A stretch of 64,000 nucleotides of DNA from AC-32 sp963754265 (lineage in GTDB: Bacteria > Actinomycetota > Thermoleophilia > Gaiellales > Gaiellaceae). Shown here one piece after another: positions 45,683-53,362 of this stretch. A program made the translations under genes and the position numbers. The first letter of the stretch is position 1. Every line of letters begins with the position of its first letter. The notes under the pieces were generated by a model, which was given only the letters and a program-made list of their open reading frames with translations, made no database searches and was not told the origin of the DNA. The stretch spans positions 124,001-188,000 of the forward strand of contig CAVWFB010000001.1 of assembly GCA_963754265.1 (NCBI GenBank), read 5' to 3'.

Positions 45683-46794
45683 GGGACCCAACCTGCCATG
45701 TGGTGCAGGGTACGTCCCGCGTACCACCCCGCGCGCCCGGCGAGGCCGGGACGGGCGACGGAGCGGCCCGCGACGAGGCGGACGCGGCCGATCAGGCGCC
45801 CCCGCTGGTAGACGAGGACGGCTCCGAGAGGCGCGCCCTGGTGCACCGGCAGGTCGACCGCGGTCGCCGCGACCACCCGTCGCACCAACGGGCTGTCGAC
45901 CCGAACCATGGGCATGAGCGAACGCGAGGCCACGAGCTCCAGGCGCTTGCGGCCGTAGCCGAGGGCAGCGTGCGCGTAGGCGTGGCCCCTCACGGCGACC
46001 GCAGCCGGGCGGTAGCGCGCGAAGCCCCAGTCCAGGAGCTTCGCCAGGTCGGCGTCACGCCTGCCGCGGTCGGGGCTGCCGAGCAGCGTCGCGTAGATCG
46101 TGACTCCGCGCCGGCGCGCCGCGGCGACCTGCGACCAGCCGGCCGCCGAGGTGTGGCCCGTCTTGACGCCGAAGATCCCGGGATAGCTGTAGAGGAGGTC
46201 GTTCCAGGTGTGGAGGCTCCGGTCTCCCGAGATCGTGGCTCCGCGCTGGCGCACGATCTGCCGCACGAGCGGGCGGTGCATGAGGATGCGCGCGAGCAAG
46301 GTGACGTCGCGTGCACTCGAGACGTGGCCGGGCGCGTCGAGCCCGTCGGGCCGGACGAAGTGCGTGTCCCGCAGGCCCAGCTTCCTCGCCCGCGCGTTCA
46401 TCATCGCCACGAAGCGCGACTCGCTGCCGTGGCCGACGTAGATCGCGAGCGCGTCGGCGGCGTCGTTCGCGCTCTGGATCAGCGCCGCCTCCAACAACTC
46501 GTGCACCGTCAGGCGATCGCCCGCCCGTAACCCGGCGCTCGACTCGCCCACGTCCGCGGCCTCGGGACTGACGACGACGGTCTCGTTCGGCCTCGTGTGC
46601 TCCAGAGTCAGGAGCACGGTCATCAGCTTCGTGATGCTCGCGATCGGGACGCGCTCACGGGCGTTCCGGGCGAGCAGGACCTGGCCGGTGACGCCGTTTT
46701 CGACGACGTAGGAGCGCCCGGTGACTCGTGGCGGGGCGCCCAGGACAGGAGCCGCGAACGCGAGAGCCGCGGCGACGACGACCAGGCGCTTCAC
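45679..46794 (-). CDS. D-alanyl-D-alanine carboxypeptidase (peptidase S11)
   Basis: Trims the pentapeptide of peptidoglycan outside the membrane. 371 aa with a signal peptide (KRLVVVAAALAFAAPVLG). All three penicillin-binding motifs are present: S-x-x-K at 53-56 (IASITKLMTV), S-A-N at 108-110 (LIQSANDAADALAIYVGHGS), and K-T-G at 211-213 (IFGVKTGHTSAAGWSQVAAA). A C-terminal beta domain follows. Overlaps the kinase start by 4 bp and follows the LysM gene, suggesting a small wall-related run of genes. Confidence 0.93.
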   Translation of the reverse strand: MKRLVVVAAALAFAAPVLGAPPRVTGRSYVVENGVTGQVLLARNARERVPIASITKLMTVLLTLEHTRPNETVVVSPEAADVGESSAGLRAGDRLTVHELLEAALIQSANDAADALAIYVGHGSESRFVAMMNARARKLGLRDTHFVRPDGLDAPGHVSSARDVTLLARILMHRPLVRQIVRQRGATISGDRSLHTWNDLLYSYPGIFGVKTGHTSAAGWSQVAAARRRGVTIYATLLGSPDRGRRDADLAKLLDWGFARYRPAAVAVRGHAYAHAALGYGRKRLELVASRSLMPMVRVDSPLVRRVVAATAVDLPVHQGAPLGAVLVYQRGRLIGRVRLVAGRSVARPGLAGRAGWYAGRTLHHMAGWVP

Positions 46795-46816
46795 GGAGCG
46801 GCGATTGTACTAGGGC

Positions 46817-47146
46817 TCAGCTCACGCGGATCCGCTGGCCCACCTCGAGGTTCGTCGGCTCGATGCCGGGGTTGAGCGCAAGCAGGTCCTCGACGGTCGT
46901 GTCGAAGCGGATCGCCACGTCGCTCAGGGTCTCGCCGACGCGCAGGCGGTAGAAGCGCGGGCGCTTGACGACCGTCGTCGGCGCCGTCGGAGTCGAGCTC
47001 GATTGCGTGGTCGCGACGACGGTCGTGCCGGTCGAGGAGCTGGTCTCGAGACCCGAGCGCACCAGCAGCACGGCGATCGTGACCGCCGCGAGGAACGCGG
47101 TGGGCGCGCCGTAGCGCTTCACCTGCCCCCGCCAGTCCCGCGACAA
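46817..47146 (-). CDS. Membrane-anchored LysM protein
   Basis: 109 aa from a TTG at 47146. Basic start, membrane helix at about 13-30 (GAPTAFLAAVTIAVLLVRSG), a Thr/Ser-rich spacer (SSSTGTTVVATTQSSSTPTA), then one LysM domain at about 65-109 (YRLRVGETLSDVAIRFDTTV, LLALNPGIEPTNLEVGQRIR). It probably binds peptidoglycan from the outer face. It starts 3 bp after the pyrF stop and ends 22 bp before the carboxypeptidase. Confidence 0.9.
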   Translation of the reverse strand: MSRDWRGQVKRYGAPTAFLAAVTIAVLLVRSGLETSSSTGTTVVATTQSSSTPTAPTTVVKRPRFYRLRVGETLSDVAIRFDTTVEDLLALNPGIEPTNLEVGQRIRVS

Positions 47147-47149
47147 CGG

Positions 47150-48067
47150 CTACCAGCCCGACACGGCCCAGACCTCGCGGCGGAGTCTCGCCGCTTCGAG
47201 AGCCGCTGCGGTCCTCCAGTCCTCCTGGCCCTGCCGGAACGCGTAGATGACGCTGCGCGAGGCGTTGACGAGCGCGCTCGCCGGGCCGCTCGTGAACGCG
47301 CGGGCAAGATCGGCGGGCGTGGCCCCCTGCGCGCCGACGCCCGGCAGGAGCAGGATCGCCTTCGGCAGCAGCCGGCGGGCCTCGCCCACAGCGCGCGGAT
47401 GGGTCGCGCCGACGACCGCACCGACGCTCGAAAGGCCTCGCTGACCGACCAGGTCCTCGCCGAGCTCGTGCACCAGGCGTGCCACGTGCTGCCACAGCAG
47501 CCGCCCGTCCGAGAGCACGAGGTCCTGGACGTCGGCGCCGCCCTCGTTCGAGGTCTTGACGATGCAGAAGATGCCCGCCCCGCTGCGCCGGCAGGCGGCG
47601 AGGAAGGGCTCGAGCGAGTCGCGCCCCAGGTACGGGTTCACGGTCAGCGCGTCGGCGACCGGCGGCCGCTCGCCGCGAGGCTCGAGGTACGCGGAGGCGT
47701 AGGCGCGCGACGTCGAGCCGATGTCCGCGCGCTTTCCGTCCGCGAGCACGATCAGGCCTGCCGAGCGGGCGTACGCGCAGATGTCCTCGAACACCCGGAT
47801 GCCGTCGGCCCCGAGCGCCTCGAAGAAGGCGAGCTGCGGCTTGACGCCGACGACGTGCGGCGCCACCGCGTCGAGAATCCCGCGACAGAAGCGGCCGCAG
47901 GCCTCTGCGGCCGCCGCTTGCGAGAGGTGGGCGTCTCCGGCGAGCTCGACCGGCAGGAGATCCGGCCGCGGATCGAGCCCGACGAGAAGCTGCGAACGCT
48001 TGCGCTCGACCGCCTCCGCCAGCCGGTCGGGGAAGAGGGCGGCGGCGACTGCGGGCTCGGCGCTCAC
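47150..48067 (-). CDS. pyrF: Orotidine-5'-phosphate decarboxylase (long subfamily)
   Basis: Final step to UMP. 305 aa from the GTG at 48067 (VSAEPAVAAALFPDRL), preferred over a TTG 33 bp upstream. SQLLVGLDPRPDLLP opens the barrel, and AGLIVLADGKRADIGSTSRA holds the catalytic D-x-K-x-x-D array. ADALTVNPYLGRDSLEPFLA and ILLLPGVGAQGATPADLARA contact the phosphate. Length and the ADGKRADIGST form match the PyrF type found in actinobacteria and mycobacteria. pyrE is 459 bp further upstream. Confidence 0.95.
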   Translation of the reverse strand: MSAEPAVAAALFPDRLAEAVERKRSQLLVGLDPRPDLLPVELAGDAHLSQAAAAEACGRFCRGILDAVAPHVVGVKPQLAFFEALGADGIRVFEDICAYARSAGLIVLADGKRADIGSTSRAYASAYLEPRGERPPVADALTVNPYLGRDSLEPFLAACRRSGAGIFCIVKTSNEGGADVQDLVLSDGRLLWQHVARLVHELGEDLVGQRGLSSVGAVVGATHPRAVGEARRLLPKAILLLPGVGAQGATPADLARAFTSGPASALVNASRSVIYAFRQGQEDWRTAAALEAARLRREVWAVSGW

Positions 48068-48106
48068 GCGGGAGAGGCTAACGCCCGCTGCGGCCCGCAA
48101 CGCCGA

Positions 48107-48126
48107 AGGGCCGCTCTCGCGGCCCT
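48107..48126 (-). terminator. Hairpin after the HU gene
   Basis: 8-bp perfect stem (AGGGCCGC/GCGGCCCT) with loop tctc, 27 bp past the HU stop. No T-tract. It lies between HU and pyrF and probably ends the HU transcript. Confidence 0.65.
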
Positions 48127-48152
48127 CCAGCTCAAACCTTCAGGGGCTCGGC

Positions 48153-48452
48153 CTAGAAGCCGCCGCCTCCTCCTCCGCTCTTGACGGCCTGCTTCAGCGT
48201 GCTGCCGGCCGAGAACTTCGGCACGGTCGCAGCCGGGATCGTCACTTTCTGGCTCGGGTTCCGCGGGTTGACGCCTTGCCGCTCCTTGCGGTGCTGCGTC
48301 GAGAATTTCCCGAAGCCCGTGAAGTTGACCTCGCCGCCACCCTTCAGCGTGTCGGTGATCGAATCGAGAACGGCGTCGACCGCTTCCGCAGCCTCGCGCC
48401 TCGACAGATTCGCCCGCTGGGCAACGCGATCAACGAACTCTTGCTTCGTCAC
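48153..48452 (-). CDS. hup: HU-family DNA-binding protein
   Basis: 99 aa. MTKQEFVDRVAQRANLSRRE, VLDSITDTLKGGGEVNFTGF, GKFSTQHRKERQGVNPRNPS and VTIPAATVPKFSAGSTLKQA follow the complete HU fold, with the DNA-intercalating proline in GVNPRNP. A C-terminal glycine run (SGGGGGGF) is short and lacks the Lys/Ala-rich tail of mycobacterial HupB. Nucleoid packaging is the expected role. Confidence 0.95.
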   Translation of the reverse strand: MTKQEFVDRVAQRANLSRREAAEAVDAVLDSITDTLKGGGEVNFTGFGKFSTQHRKERQGVNPRNPSQKVTIPAATVPKFSAGSTLKQAVKSGGGGGGF

Positions 48453-48525
48453 TATCGCTCCTCTCTTCCCGGTTGCTCTGGTGTGGAAATACGGCTCAAG
48501 ACCCTAACAGGGATGCTCATTCCGC

Positions 48526-49083
48526 TCAACCATGCGGCTTTGCTGCACTTTTAGGGGCCGCCAGAAGCTCGGATGCATGGAAAAGGGGCCGCAGCCGCAC
48601 CCCTGCGCGTGCCAGCTCGTCGGCTCCACCTTCCTCCCGATCGACCACGCAGACGGCCGTGCCGACCCTCAGCCCGGCCTCGCGCAGAGCCTCGACGGCG
48701 GCTACGGCGGCGCCCCCGGAGGTGACGACGTCCTCGACCAGGCAGACGAGCTCGCCCTCCTCCGAGACACCCTCCAGCCGGTTGTCGGTGCCGTAGCCCT
48801 TCGCCTCCTTGCGCACGATCAGGAAGGGCAGGCGCGAGGAGAGCGAGGCCGCGGCCGCGAGTGCGACGGCCCCGAGCTCCGGGCCGGCCAGCCGGGACGC
48901 CTCGGGCTCGAACTCCTGCACCGCCTGGGCGATCGCCTCGCCGAGCGGCCCCAGCAACTCCGGCCGCGTCTCGAACCGGTACTTGTCCAGGTAGTAGCGC
49001 GAGCGGCGCCCCGAACGCAGCACGAAGTCGCCCTCGAGGTAGGCGTGCTCGCGGAGCGCAGCTCCGAGCTCGTCCCGCTCCAC
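48526..49083 (-). CDS. pyrE: Orotate phosphoribosyltransferase
   Basis: Joins orotate to PRPP. 185 aa. LEGDFVLRSGRRSRYYLDKY, RLAGPELGAVALAAAASLS, FLIVRKEAKGYGTDNRLEGV and the PRPP loop LVCLVEDVVTSGGAAVAAVE (EDVVTSGG) are diagnostic. The start overlaps the preceding small ORF stop by 1 bp. Confidence 0.95.
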   Translation of the reverse strand: MERDELGAALREHAYLEGDFVLRSGRRSRYYLDKYRFETRPELLGPLGEAIAQAVQEFEPEASRLAGPELGAVALAAAASLSSRLPFLIVRKEAKGYGTDNRLEGVSEEGELVCLVEDVVTSGGAAVAAVEALREAGLRVGTAVCVVDREEGGADELARAGVRLRPLFHASELLAAPKSAAKPHG

Positions 49084-49292
49084 TAGCGCCGCGCGGTTGC
49101 GAGCAGCTCGCGCGCGGGACCCAGCAGGCGCTCGGCCTCGGGCGAGCCCTCGGTGAGCGAGATCATCGAGCCGTCGCCGAAGTAGAGCTGGACGCTCTCC
49201 CGGCGGCGCGCCGCGCGGCGGCGGTAGAGGACGGTGCCGACGGCCGAGCCGGCGGCGAGCAGGAAACCGGTCAGGAAGCTACGACTCCGCAT
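49083..49292 (-). CDS. Small membrane-anchored protein of unknown function
   Basis: 69 aa. MRSRSFLTGFLLAAGSAVGT then VLYRRRAARRRES gives a helix followed by a basic stop-transfer segment. The end SVQLYFGDGSMISLTEGSPE, AERLLGPARELLATAR is a short domain of the type seen in actinobacterial small proteins. It overlaps both neighbours (14 bp upstream, 1 bp downstream with pyrE), so it is probably real and co-translated. Confidence 0.6.
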   Translation of the reverse strand: MRSRSFLTGFLLAAGSAVGTVLYRRRAARRRESVQLYFGDGSMISLTEGSPEAERLLGPARELLATARR

Positions 49293-49704
49293 CGTTCTTC
49301 TTTTTCGCGGGTGCGCGCTTGGCGGGTGCACGCTTGGCGGGTGCGCGCTTCGGCTTGGGCTTCTCCTGTTCCTGGCCGAGGCCGCGCAGGCAGCTCTTGA
49401 GGTCATAGAAGACGAGGCCCGCGGTCGGCTCCGTCGTGGTGGTCGCGGCAATCACCCGGTCGCCGTCGCGGACGACGAAGACACTGCCGTCCTGGAGTGC
49501 GACGTCGAGCTGCACGACCTCCTTGTCGGCCGCGCCCTGCTCCTCTGCGGCGCGAAGCAGCTCGAGCGCCGTCGAGGCGAGCAGCCCCGCACGCTCGTCG
49601 TCCACGGTCGAGGCGAGCACCGTTCCCTCGCGGTCGAAGACCACGGCGCTCTGGATCTGGCTCGAGATCTCGGTCAGGTCGGCAAGTGCCTGGGCCGTCG
49701 CCAT
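49279..49704 (-). CDS. Roadblock/LC7-like protein with basic KRAPA-repeat tail
   Basis: 141 aa from the ATG at 49704 (MATAQALADLTEISSQIQSA). About residues 1-110 resemble a roadblock/LC7 fold: VVFDREGTVLASTVDDERA, LALQDGSVFV-like VALQDGSVFVVRDGDRVIAA, and VFYDLKSCLRGLGQEQEK. These often partner small GTPases such as MglA; no MglA gene is in the window. The tail PKPKRAPAKRAPAKRAPAKK has three KRAPA units, like lysine-rich DNA- or surface-binding tails. It overlaps the next small gene and diverges from yihY. Confidence 0.7.
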   Translation of the reverse strand: MATAQALADLTEISSQIQSAVVFDREGTVLASTVDDERAGLLASTALELLRAAEEQGAADKEVVQLDVALQDGSVFVVRDGDRVIAATTTTEPTAGLVFYDLKSCLRGLGQEQEKPKPKRAPAKRAPAKRAPAKKKNDAES

Positions 49705-49739
49705 CGGGTCTGACGCTAACACAGCCCATACTCCCGGCC

Positions 49740-50555
49740 ATGCCCGCTCCGCTGGGGAAGTTCTTCGCCGACAGGGGCCCCCACCTCGCCGCGATGATCG
49801 CCTACTTCGCGCTGCTCTCGTTCGTGCCCCTGCTCTTCCTCACCATCTCCGCACTCGCGCTCGCGGGGCGGCCCGACGAGTCGAGCTACCTGGTCACCGA
49901 GCTCAAGCGCGCATTTCCCGGCAGCTCGGTCTCGAGCATCGTCCACACGGTCCGTGAGATCCAGAACCACGCGACGGCCCTCGGGATCGTCGGCGCCGCC
50001 GCGCTGCTCTGGTCCTCGCTCTCGCTCTTCAGCGTCCTCGAGTCCGCCTTCAACATCGTCTACGGGAAGCCGAACCGGTCGTTCCTGCGCGGGAAGCTGC
50101 TGGCGGTCGCGCTGATGCTCCTCTCGCTCGTCACGCTCTTCGTCGGCCTGCTGGTCGGGTCGTTCGGCTTCGACCTGCTCAAGCGCTACGCGGCCGGCTT
50201 CGCCGGCAATCCCTACGTCGCGTACAGCCTTTCGGTGGCCGTTTCCTTCCTCGGGGTGTTCGCCTTCCTCATCTCCGTCTACTACCTGCTGACCAACGTC
50301 GAGCTGTCGTTTCGCAACGTCCTACCGGGAGCCGTGATCGCGGCCGTGATGCTGGAGACGAGCTTCCAGGTGTTGCCGCTCTACGTCCGCTACTCGCACA
50401 ACGTGCTCGCGCTCAAGGCCTTCGGCGGCCCCGCGCTGCTGCTCGTGTGGCTCTACGTGATGGCGAACTCGATCGTGTTCGGTGCCGAGGTGAACTGGTG
50501 GCTCGTCGCGCGACGGCGGCCGGCTGAACCGGACGAGGCGCCCGGGCTCGCCTAG
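49740..50555 (+). CDS. YihY/BrkB-family inner-membrane protein
   Basis: 271 aa from the ATG at 49740, six hydrophobic segments. LAAMIAYFALLSFVPLLFLT is the conserved first helix, LWSSLSLFSVLESAFNIVYG follows helix 2, and FRNVLPGAVIAAVMLETSFQ and ALLLVWLYVMANSIVFGAEV with NWW close the protein. These match the YihY family, once called RNase BN but now seen as membrane proteins of unknown role. It converges on rdgB with a 4-bp overlap. Confidence 0.92.
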   Translation: MPAPLGKFFADRGPHLAAMIAYFALLSFVPLLFLTISALALAGRPDESSYLVTELKRAFPGSSVSSIVHTVREIQNHATALGIVGAAALLWSSLSLFSVLESAFNIVYGKPNRSFLRGKLLAVALMLLSLVTLFVGLLVGSFGFDLLKRYAAGFAGNPYVAYSLSVAVSFLGVFAFLISVYYLLTNVELSFRNVLPGAVIAAVMLETSFQVLPLYVRYSHNVLALKAFGGPALLLVWLYVMANSIVFGAEVNWWLVARRRPAEPDEAPGLA

Positions 50556-51109
50556 CTCTGTAGCAGGGCGCGGGCAGCGCGCGCACGGTGCGAGTTGCGC
50601 GACTTCCAGTCGTCGCCGAGCTCGGCCACCGTCTGCTCCTCGCCGTCGGGGACGAAGACCGGGTCGTAGCCGAAGCCGCCGGTCCCGCGGGGCTCCTCGG
50701 CGATGTGGCCTTCGAGGATCCCTGTTCCGCGGCGCTCCTCGCCCCCGGGCCCGATCAGCACGAGCTCGCAGACGTAGCGGGCCCCGCGTCCCGCGCGCTC
50801 GACGCCCTGTAGCTCACCCAGCAGCTTGGCGTTCGCCTCGTCCCCCGCCGGCGCGTAGCGGGCCGAGCGGATCCCGGGAGCGCCGCCCAAGGCCGCGACC
50901 TCGAGACCGGAGTCCTCGCCGAGCATCCACGCCTCCGGCGGGCCGACGCGCCGCCCGAAGAGCGCCTTGCCGCGCGCGTTCTCGTAGTAGCTGTCGCTTC
51001 CCTCTTCCGGGTAGCCCTCGGCCCCGAGCTGCGCCAGGTCCCAGCCCGTCAGCAACGCGGCCAGCTCGCGCAGCTTGTTCGGGTTCTGCGAGCAGAGCCG
51101 AACCTTCAG
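50552..51109 (-). CDS. rdgB: XTP/dITP pyrophosphatase, probable CTG start
   Basis: Removes non-canonical purine triphosphates. About 185 aa. LKVRLCSQNPNKLRELAALL is the N-terminal substrate loop (SQNPNK), AWMLGEDSGLEVAALGGAPG holds the metal site, and GTGGFGYDPVFVPDGEEQTV and KSRNSHRARAARALLQS complete the family. The first conserved residues follow a CTG (51107-51109) that overlaps the mgtC stop as CTGA. There is no ATG/GTG/TTG in frame near it. It ends by overlapping the convergent yihY stop. Confidence 0.93.
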   Translation of the reverse strand: MKVRLCSQNPNKLRELAALLTGWDLAQLGAEGYPEEGSDSYYENARGKALFGRRVGPPEAWMLGEDSGLEVAALGGAPGIRSARYAPAGDEANAKLLGELQGVERAGRGARYVCELVLIGPGGEERRGTGILEGHIAEEPRGTGGFGYDPVFVPDGEEQTVAELGDDWKSRNSHRARAARALLQS

Positions 51110-51804
51110 TCCGCCCAGCGGACCTCCAGCACCTGGTCGACGTCGGCGAGCTTCGCGATCAGGTCGGGAGCGTCGACGCCTGCCGGCAGCGCGACGTCGA
51201 GCACGACCGTCCGGCGGTCGCCCTCGTGACCGACCTCGAGCGTGTGCAGCCGAGCACCGAGACGCTCGACCTCCTCGACGAGCGGCGCCGGTGTCTCCCC
51301 TGCCGGGAGCTGGGCAAGGACGCGCCCGCTCTCGGGGCGGAAGCGGACCATCACGACGTGCGAGGCGATCCGGAGGGGCCACAACGAGACGAGCGCGATC
51401 AGCGTCGTGATCACGGCGGCCGAGTAGTAGCCGGCACCGGTCGTGAGCCCGATCGCCGCAACCACCCAGAGCGTCGCGGCCGTCGTCAGGCCGCGGACGG
51501 CGAGGCCCTGGCGGATGATCGCCCCCGCTCCGAGGAAGCCGATCCCGGTCACGATCTGCGCCGCGATCCGCGTCGGGTCGGTGCGGACGACCGCGTCGCC
51601 GGAGACGAGGAAGTCGTGGAACCCGTACGCCGAGGCGATCGTGAAGAGGGCGGAGCCGACGGCGACCAGCATGTGGGTGCGGAAGCCGGCCTCCCGCTCC
51701 CGGTACTCGCGCTCGAGCCCGACCGCCCCGCCCAGCCCGGCGGCGACTACGAGCCGCAGGATCTCCTCGCCCCAGCTGAGGGACGGAACCTCAAGGAGCA
51801 GCAT
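51106..51804 (-). CDS. MgtC/SapB-family membrane protein
   Basis: 232 aa. WGEEILRLVVAAGLGGAVGL, EREYREREAGFRTHMLVAVG, IAAQIVTGIGFLGAGAIIRQ and GLTTAATLWVVAAIGLTTGA are the conserved MgtC core, and a C-terminal cytoplasmic domain of about 75 aa follows. In pathogens MgtC affects F-ATPase and Mg2+ homeostasis; here the role is inferred only from the family. The start overlaps the rph 3' end by 14 bp. Confidence 0.92.
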   Translation of the reverse strand: MLLLEVPSLSWGEEILRLVVAAGLGGAVGLEREYREREAGFRTHMLVAVGSALFTIASAYGFHDFLVSGDAVVRTDPTRIAAQIVTGIGFLGAGAIIRQGLAVRGLTTAATLWVVAAIGLTTGAGYYSAAVITTLIALVSLWPLRIASHVVMVRFRPESGRVLAQLPAGETPAPLVEEVERLGARLHTLEVGHEGDRRTVVLDVALPAGVDAPDLIAKLADVDQVLEVRWAD

Positions 51805-52501
51805 CGAGCGCCGCCTCCTGCGCGTCGCGGATCGTGGCGATCCCGGACTCGGCAAGATCGAGGAGCCCGTCGAGGGCGTCGCGGTCGAACGGCGCGCGCT
51901 CGGCGGTGGCCTGCACCTCCACGAGCAGCCCCGCGCCCGTCCGGACGACGTTGACGTCGACCTCGGCGCTCGAATCCTCCTCGTAGTCGAGGTCGAGCAG
52001 AAGCTCGCCCCCGACGATTCCGACCGAGACCGCGGCGACCGAGTCGGTGAGCGCGCGCGAGAGGCCCGCCTTCCCGAGCGCCCGTGCCGCCGCCACGTAC
52101 GCCCCCGAGATCGCCGCGCAGCGCGTGCCGCCGTCGGCCTGGAGGACGTCGCAGTCGACCCAGAGAGTTCGCTCGCCGAGCGCCTCGAGATCCGTCACCG
52201 CGCGCAGCGCCCGGCCGATCAGGCGCTGGATCTCGACGGTACGGCCCTTCTGCTTGCCCGCGCTCGCCTCGCGCGCCGTGCGCTCGCCCGTCGAGGCCGG
52301 CAGCAGCGAGTACTCCGCGGTGAGCCAGCCGCGGCCGGAGTCGCGCAGCCAGCGGGGGATGCGCTCGTCCAGGGACGCAGTGCAGAGGACGCGCGTCTTT
52401 CCCTGCGAGTACAGCACCGACCCGAGCGGCTGCTCGAGGTAGTCGACGACGATCTCGAGCGGCCGGAGCTGGTCTGGGCGGCGGCTGTCCTGCCGGCTCA
52501 C
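51791..52501 (-). CDS. rph: Ribonuclease PH
   Basis: Phosphorolytic trimming of tRNA 3' ends. 236 aa. GSVLYSQGKTRVLCTASLDE, GWLTAEYSLLPASTGERTAR, GRTVEIQRLIGRALRAVTD, WVDCDVLQADGGTRCAAISG and GELLLDLDYEEDSSAEVDVN with VVRTG match RNase PH end to end. The GTG at 52501 overlaps the murI stop as GTGA. The order murI-rph-(mgtC)-rdgB is a known association, with mgtC inserted here. Confidence 0.96.
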   Translation of the reverse strand: MSRQDSRRPDQLRPLEIVVDYLEQPLGSVLYSQGKTRVLCTASLDERIPRWLRDSGRGWLTAEYSLLPASTGERTAREASAGKQKGRTVEIQRLIGRALRAVTDLEALGERTLWVDCDVLQADGGTRCAAISGAYVAAARALGKAGLSRALTDSVAAVSVGIVGGELLLDLDYEEDSSAEVDVNVVRTGAGLLVEVQATAERAPFDRDALDGLLDLAESGIATIRDAQEAALDAAP

Positions 52502-53319
52502 GCCGGGGCCGCCTCGAGGTCTGCGACCGAGACACGTTCGACCTCGCCGAGAGGCAGCTGCAGAAAGCGCTCGCCGAGCGTGCGGAAGAGCTCCGGCTCG
52601 CCGGTCGTCAGGAACCGGTACGAGCCCTCACGACGCTCGCCGTTCTCGATGCCCTTGCGCGCCAGCGTCTCGGCCACCTCCCGCGCAGTCTCCTCCGCGG
52701 AGAAGACGAGCGTCACCCCGCGCCCGAAGACGCGCTGGAAGATCGGCCGGATCAGCGGGTAGTGGGTGCAGCCGAGGATGACCGTGTCCACGTCCGCGGC
52801 CTTCAGCGGCGCGGCGTACTCCCGCACCGCCTCGGTCGTGGCGGCGCCGAACGGCTCGTCGCTCTCGATCAGCGGCACCAGCCGGGGACAGGCAACGGGC
52901 ACGAGCTCGGCGCCCGCGTCCAGGGCGCGCACGAGCTGCGCGTAGCGGCCGGCCTCGACGGTGGCCTCGGTCGCCAACAGCCCGATCCGCCGGTTGCGCG
53001 TCGCCTGGACGGCCGCATGGGCCTCGGGCGTGATCACGCCCACGACCGGCACCGTCAGCTCTTCCTGGAGTTGCGGGAGCGCAGCGGAGGTGGCCGCGTT
53101 GCACGCGACCAGCAAGAGCTTGACGCCCTGGCCCTGGAGGTACGCGGCGATCTCGCGCGCGAAGCGGCTGATCTCCCCCAGCGGGCGCGGCCCATAGGGC
53201 AGGCGCGCGTGATCCCCGAGGTAGACGAAGTCCTCGTGCGGCATGGTCACGAGGCACTCGTGCAGGACGGTCAGGCCGCCCACGCCCGAGTCGAAGACGC
53301 CGACCGGCCGGGGATCCAC
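52498..53319 (-). CDS. murI: Glutamate racemase
   Basis: Makes D-glutamate for peptidoglycan. 273 aa from the GTG at 53319 (VDPRPVGVFDSGVGGLTVL). The two catalytic cysteines lie in LLLVACNAATSAALPQLQEE and DTVILGCTHYPLIRPIFQ. Also conserved: YLGDHARLPYGPRPLGEISR and VVGVITPEAHAAVQ. A longer reading frame extends upstream, but the family begins at VGVFDSG, so the GTG was chosen. It opens the murI-rph-mgtC-rdgB overlapping operon and diverges from the gene at 53363. Confidence 0.96.
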   Translation of the reverse strand: MDPRPVGVFDSGVGGLTVLHECLVTMPHEDFVYLGDHARLPYGPRPLGEISRFAREIAAYLQGQGVKLLLVACNAATSAALPQLQEELTVPVVGVITPEAHAAVQATRNRRIGLLATEATVEAGRYAQLVRALDAGAELVPVACPRLVPLIESDEPFGAATTEAVREYAAPLKAADVDTVILGCTHYPLIRPIFQRVFGRGVTLVFSAEETAREVAETLARKGIENGERREGSYRFLTTGEPELFRTLGERFLQLPLGEVERVSVADLEAAPA

Positions 53320-53362
53320 GGGCCGATTGTAGAAAGCCACGGGCTTCTCTACGCTTTCGTGC

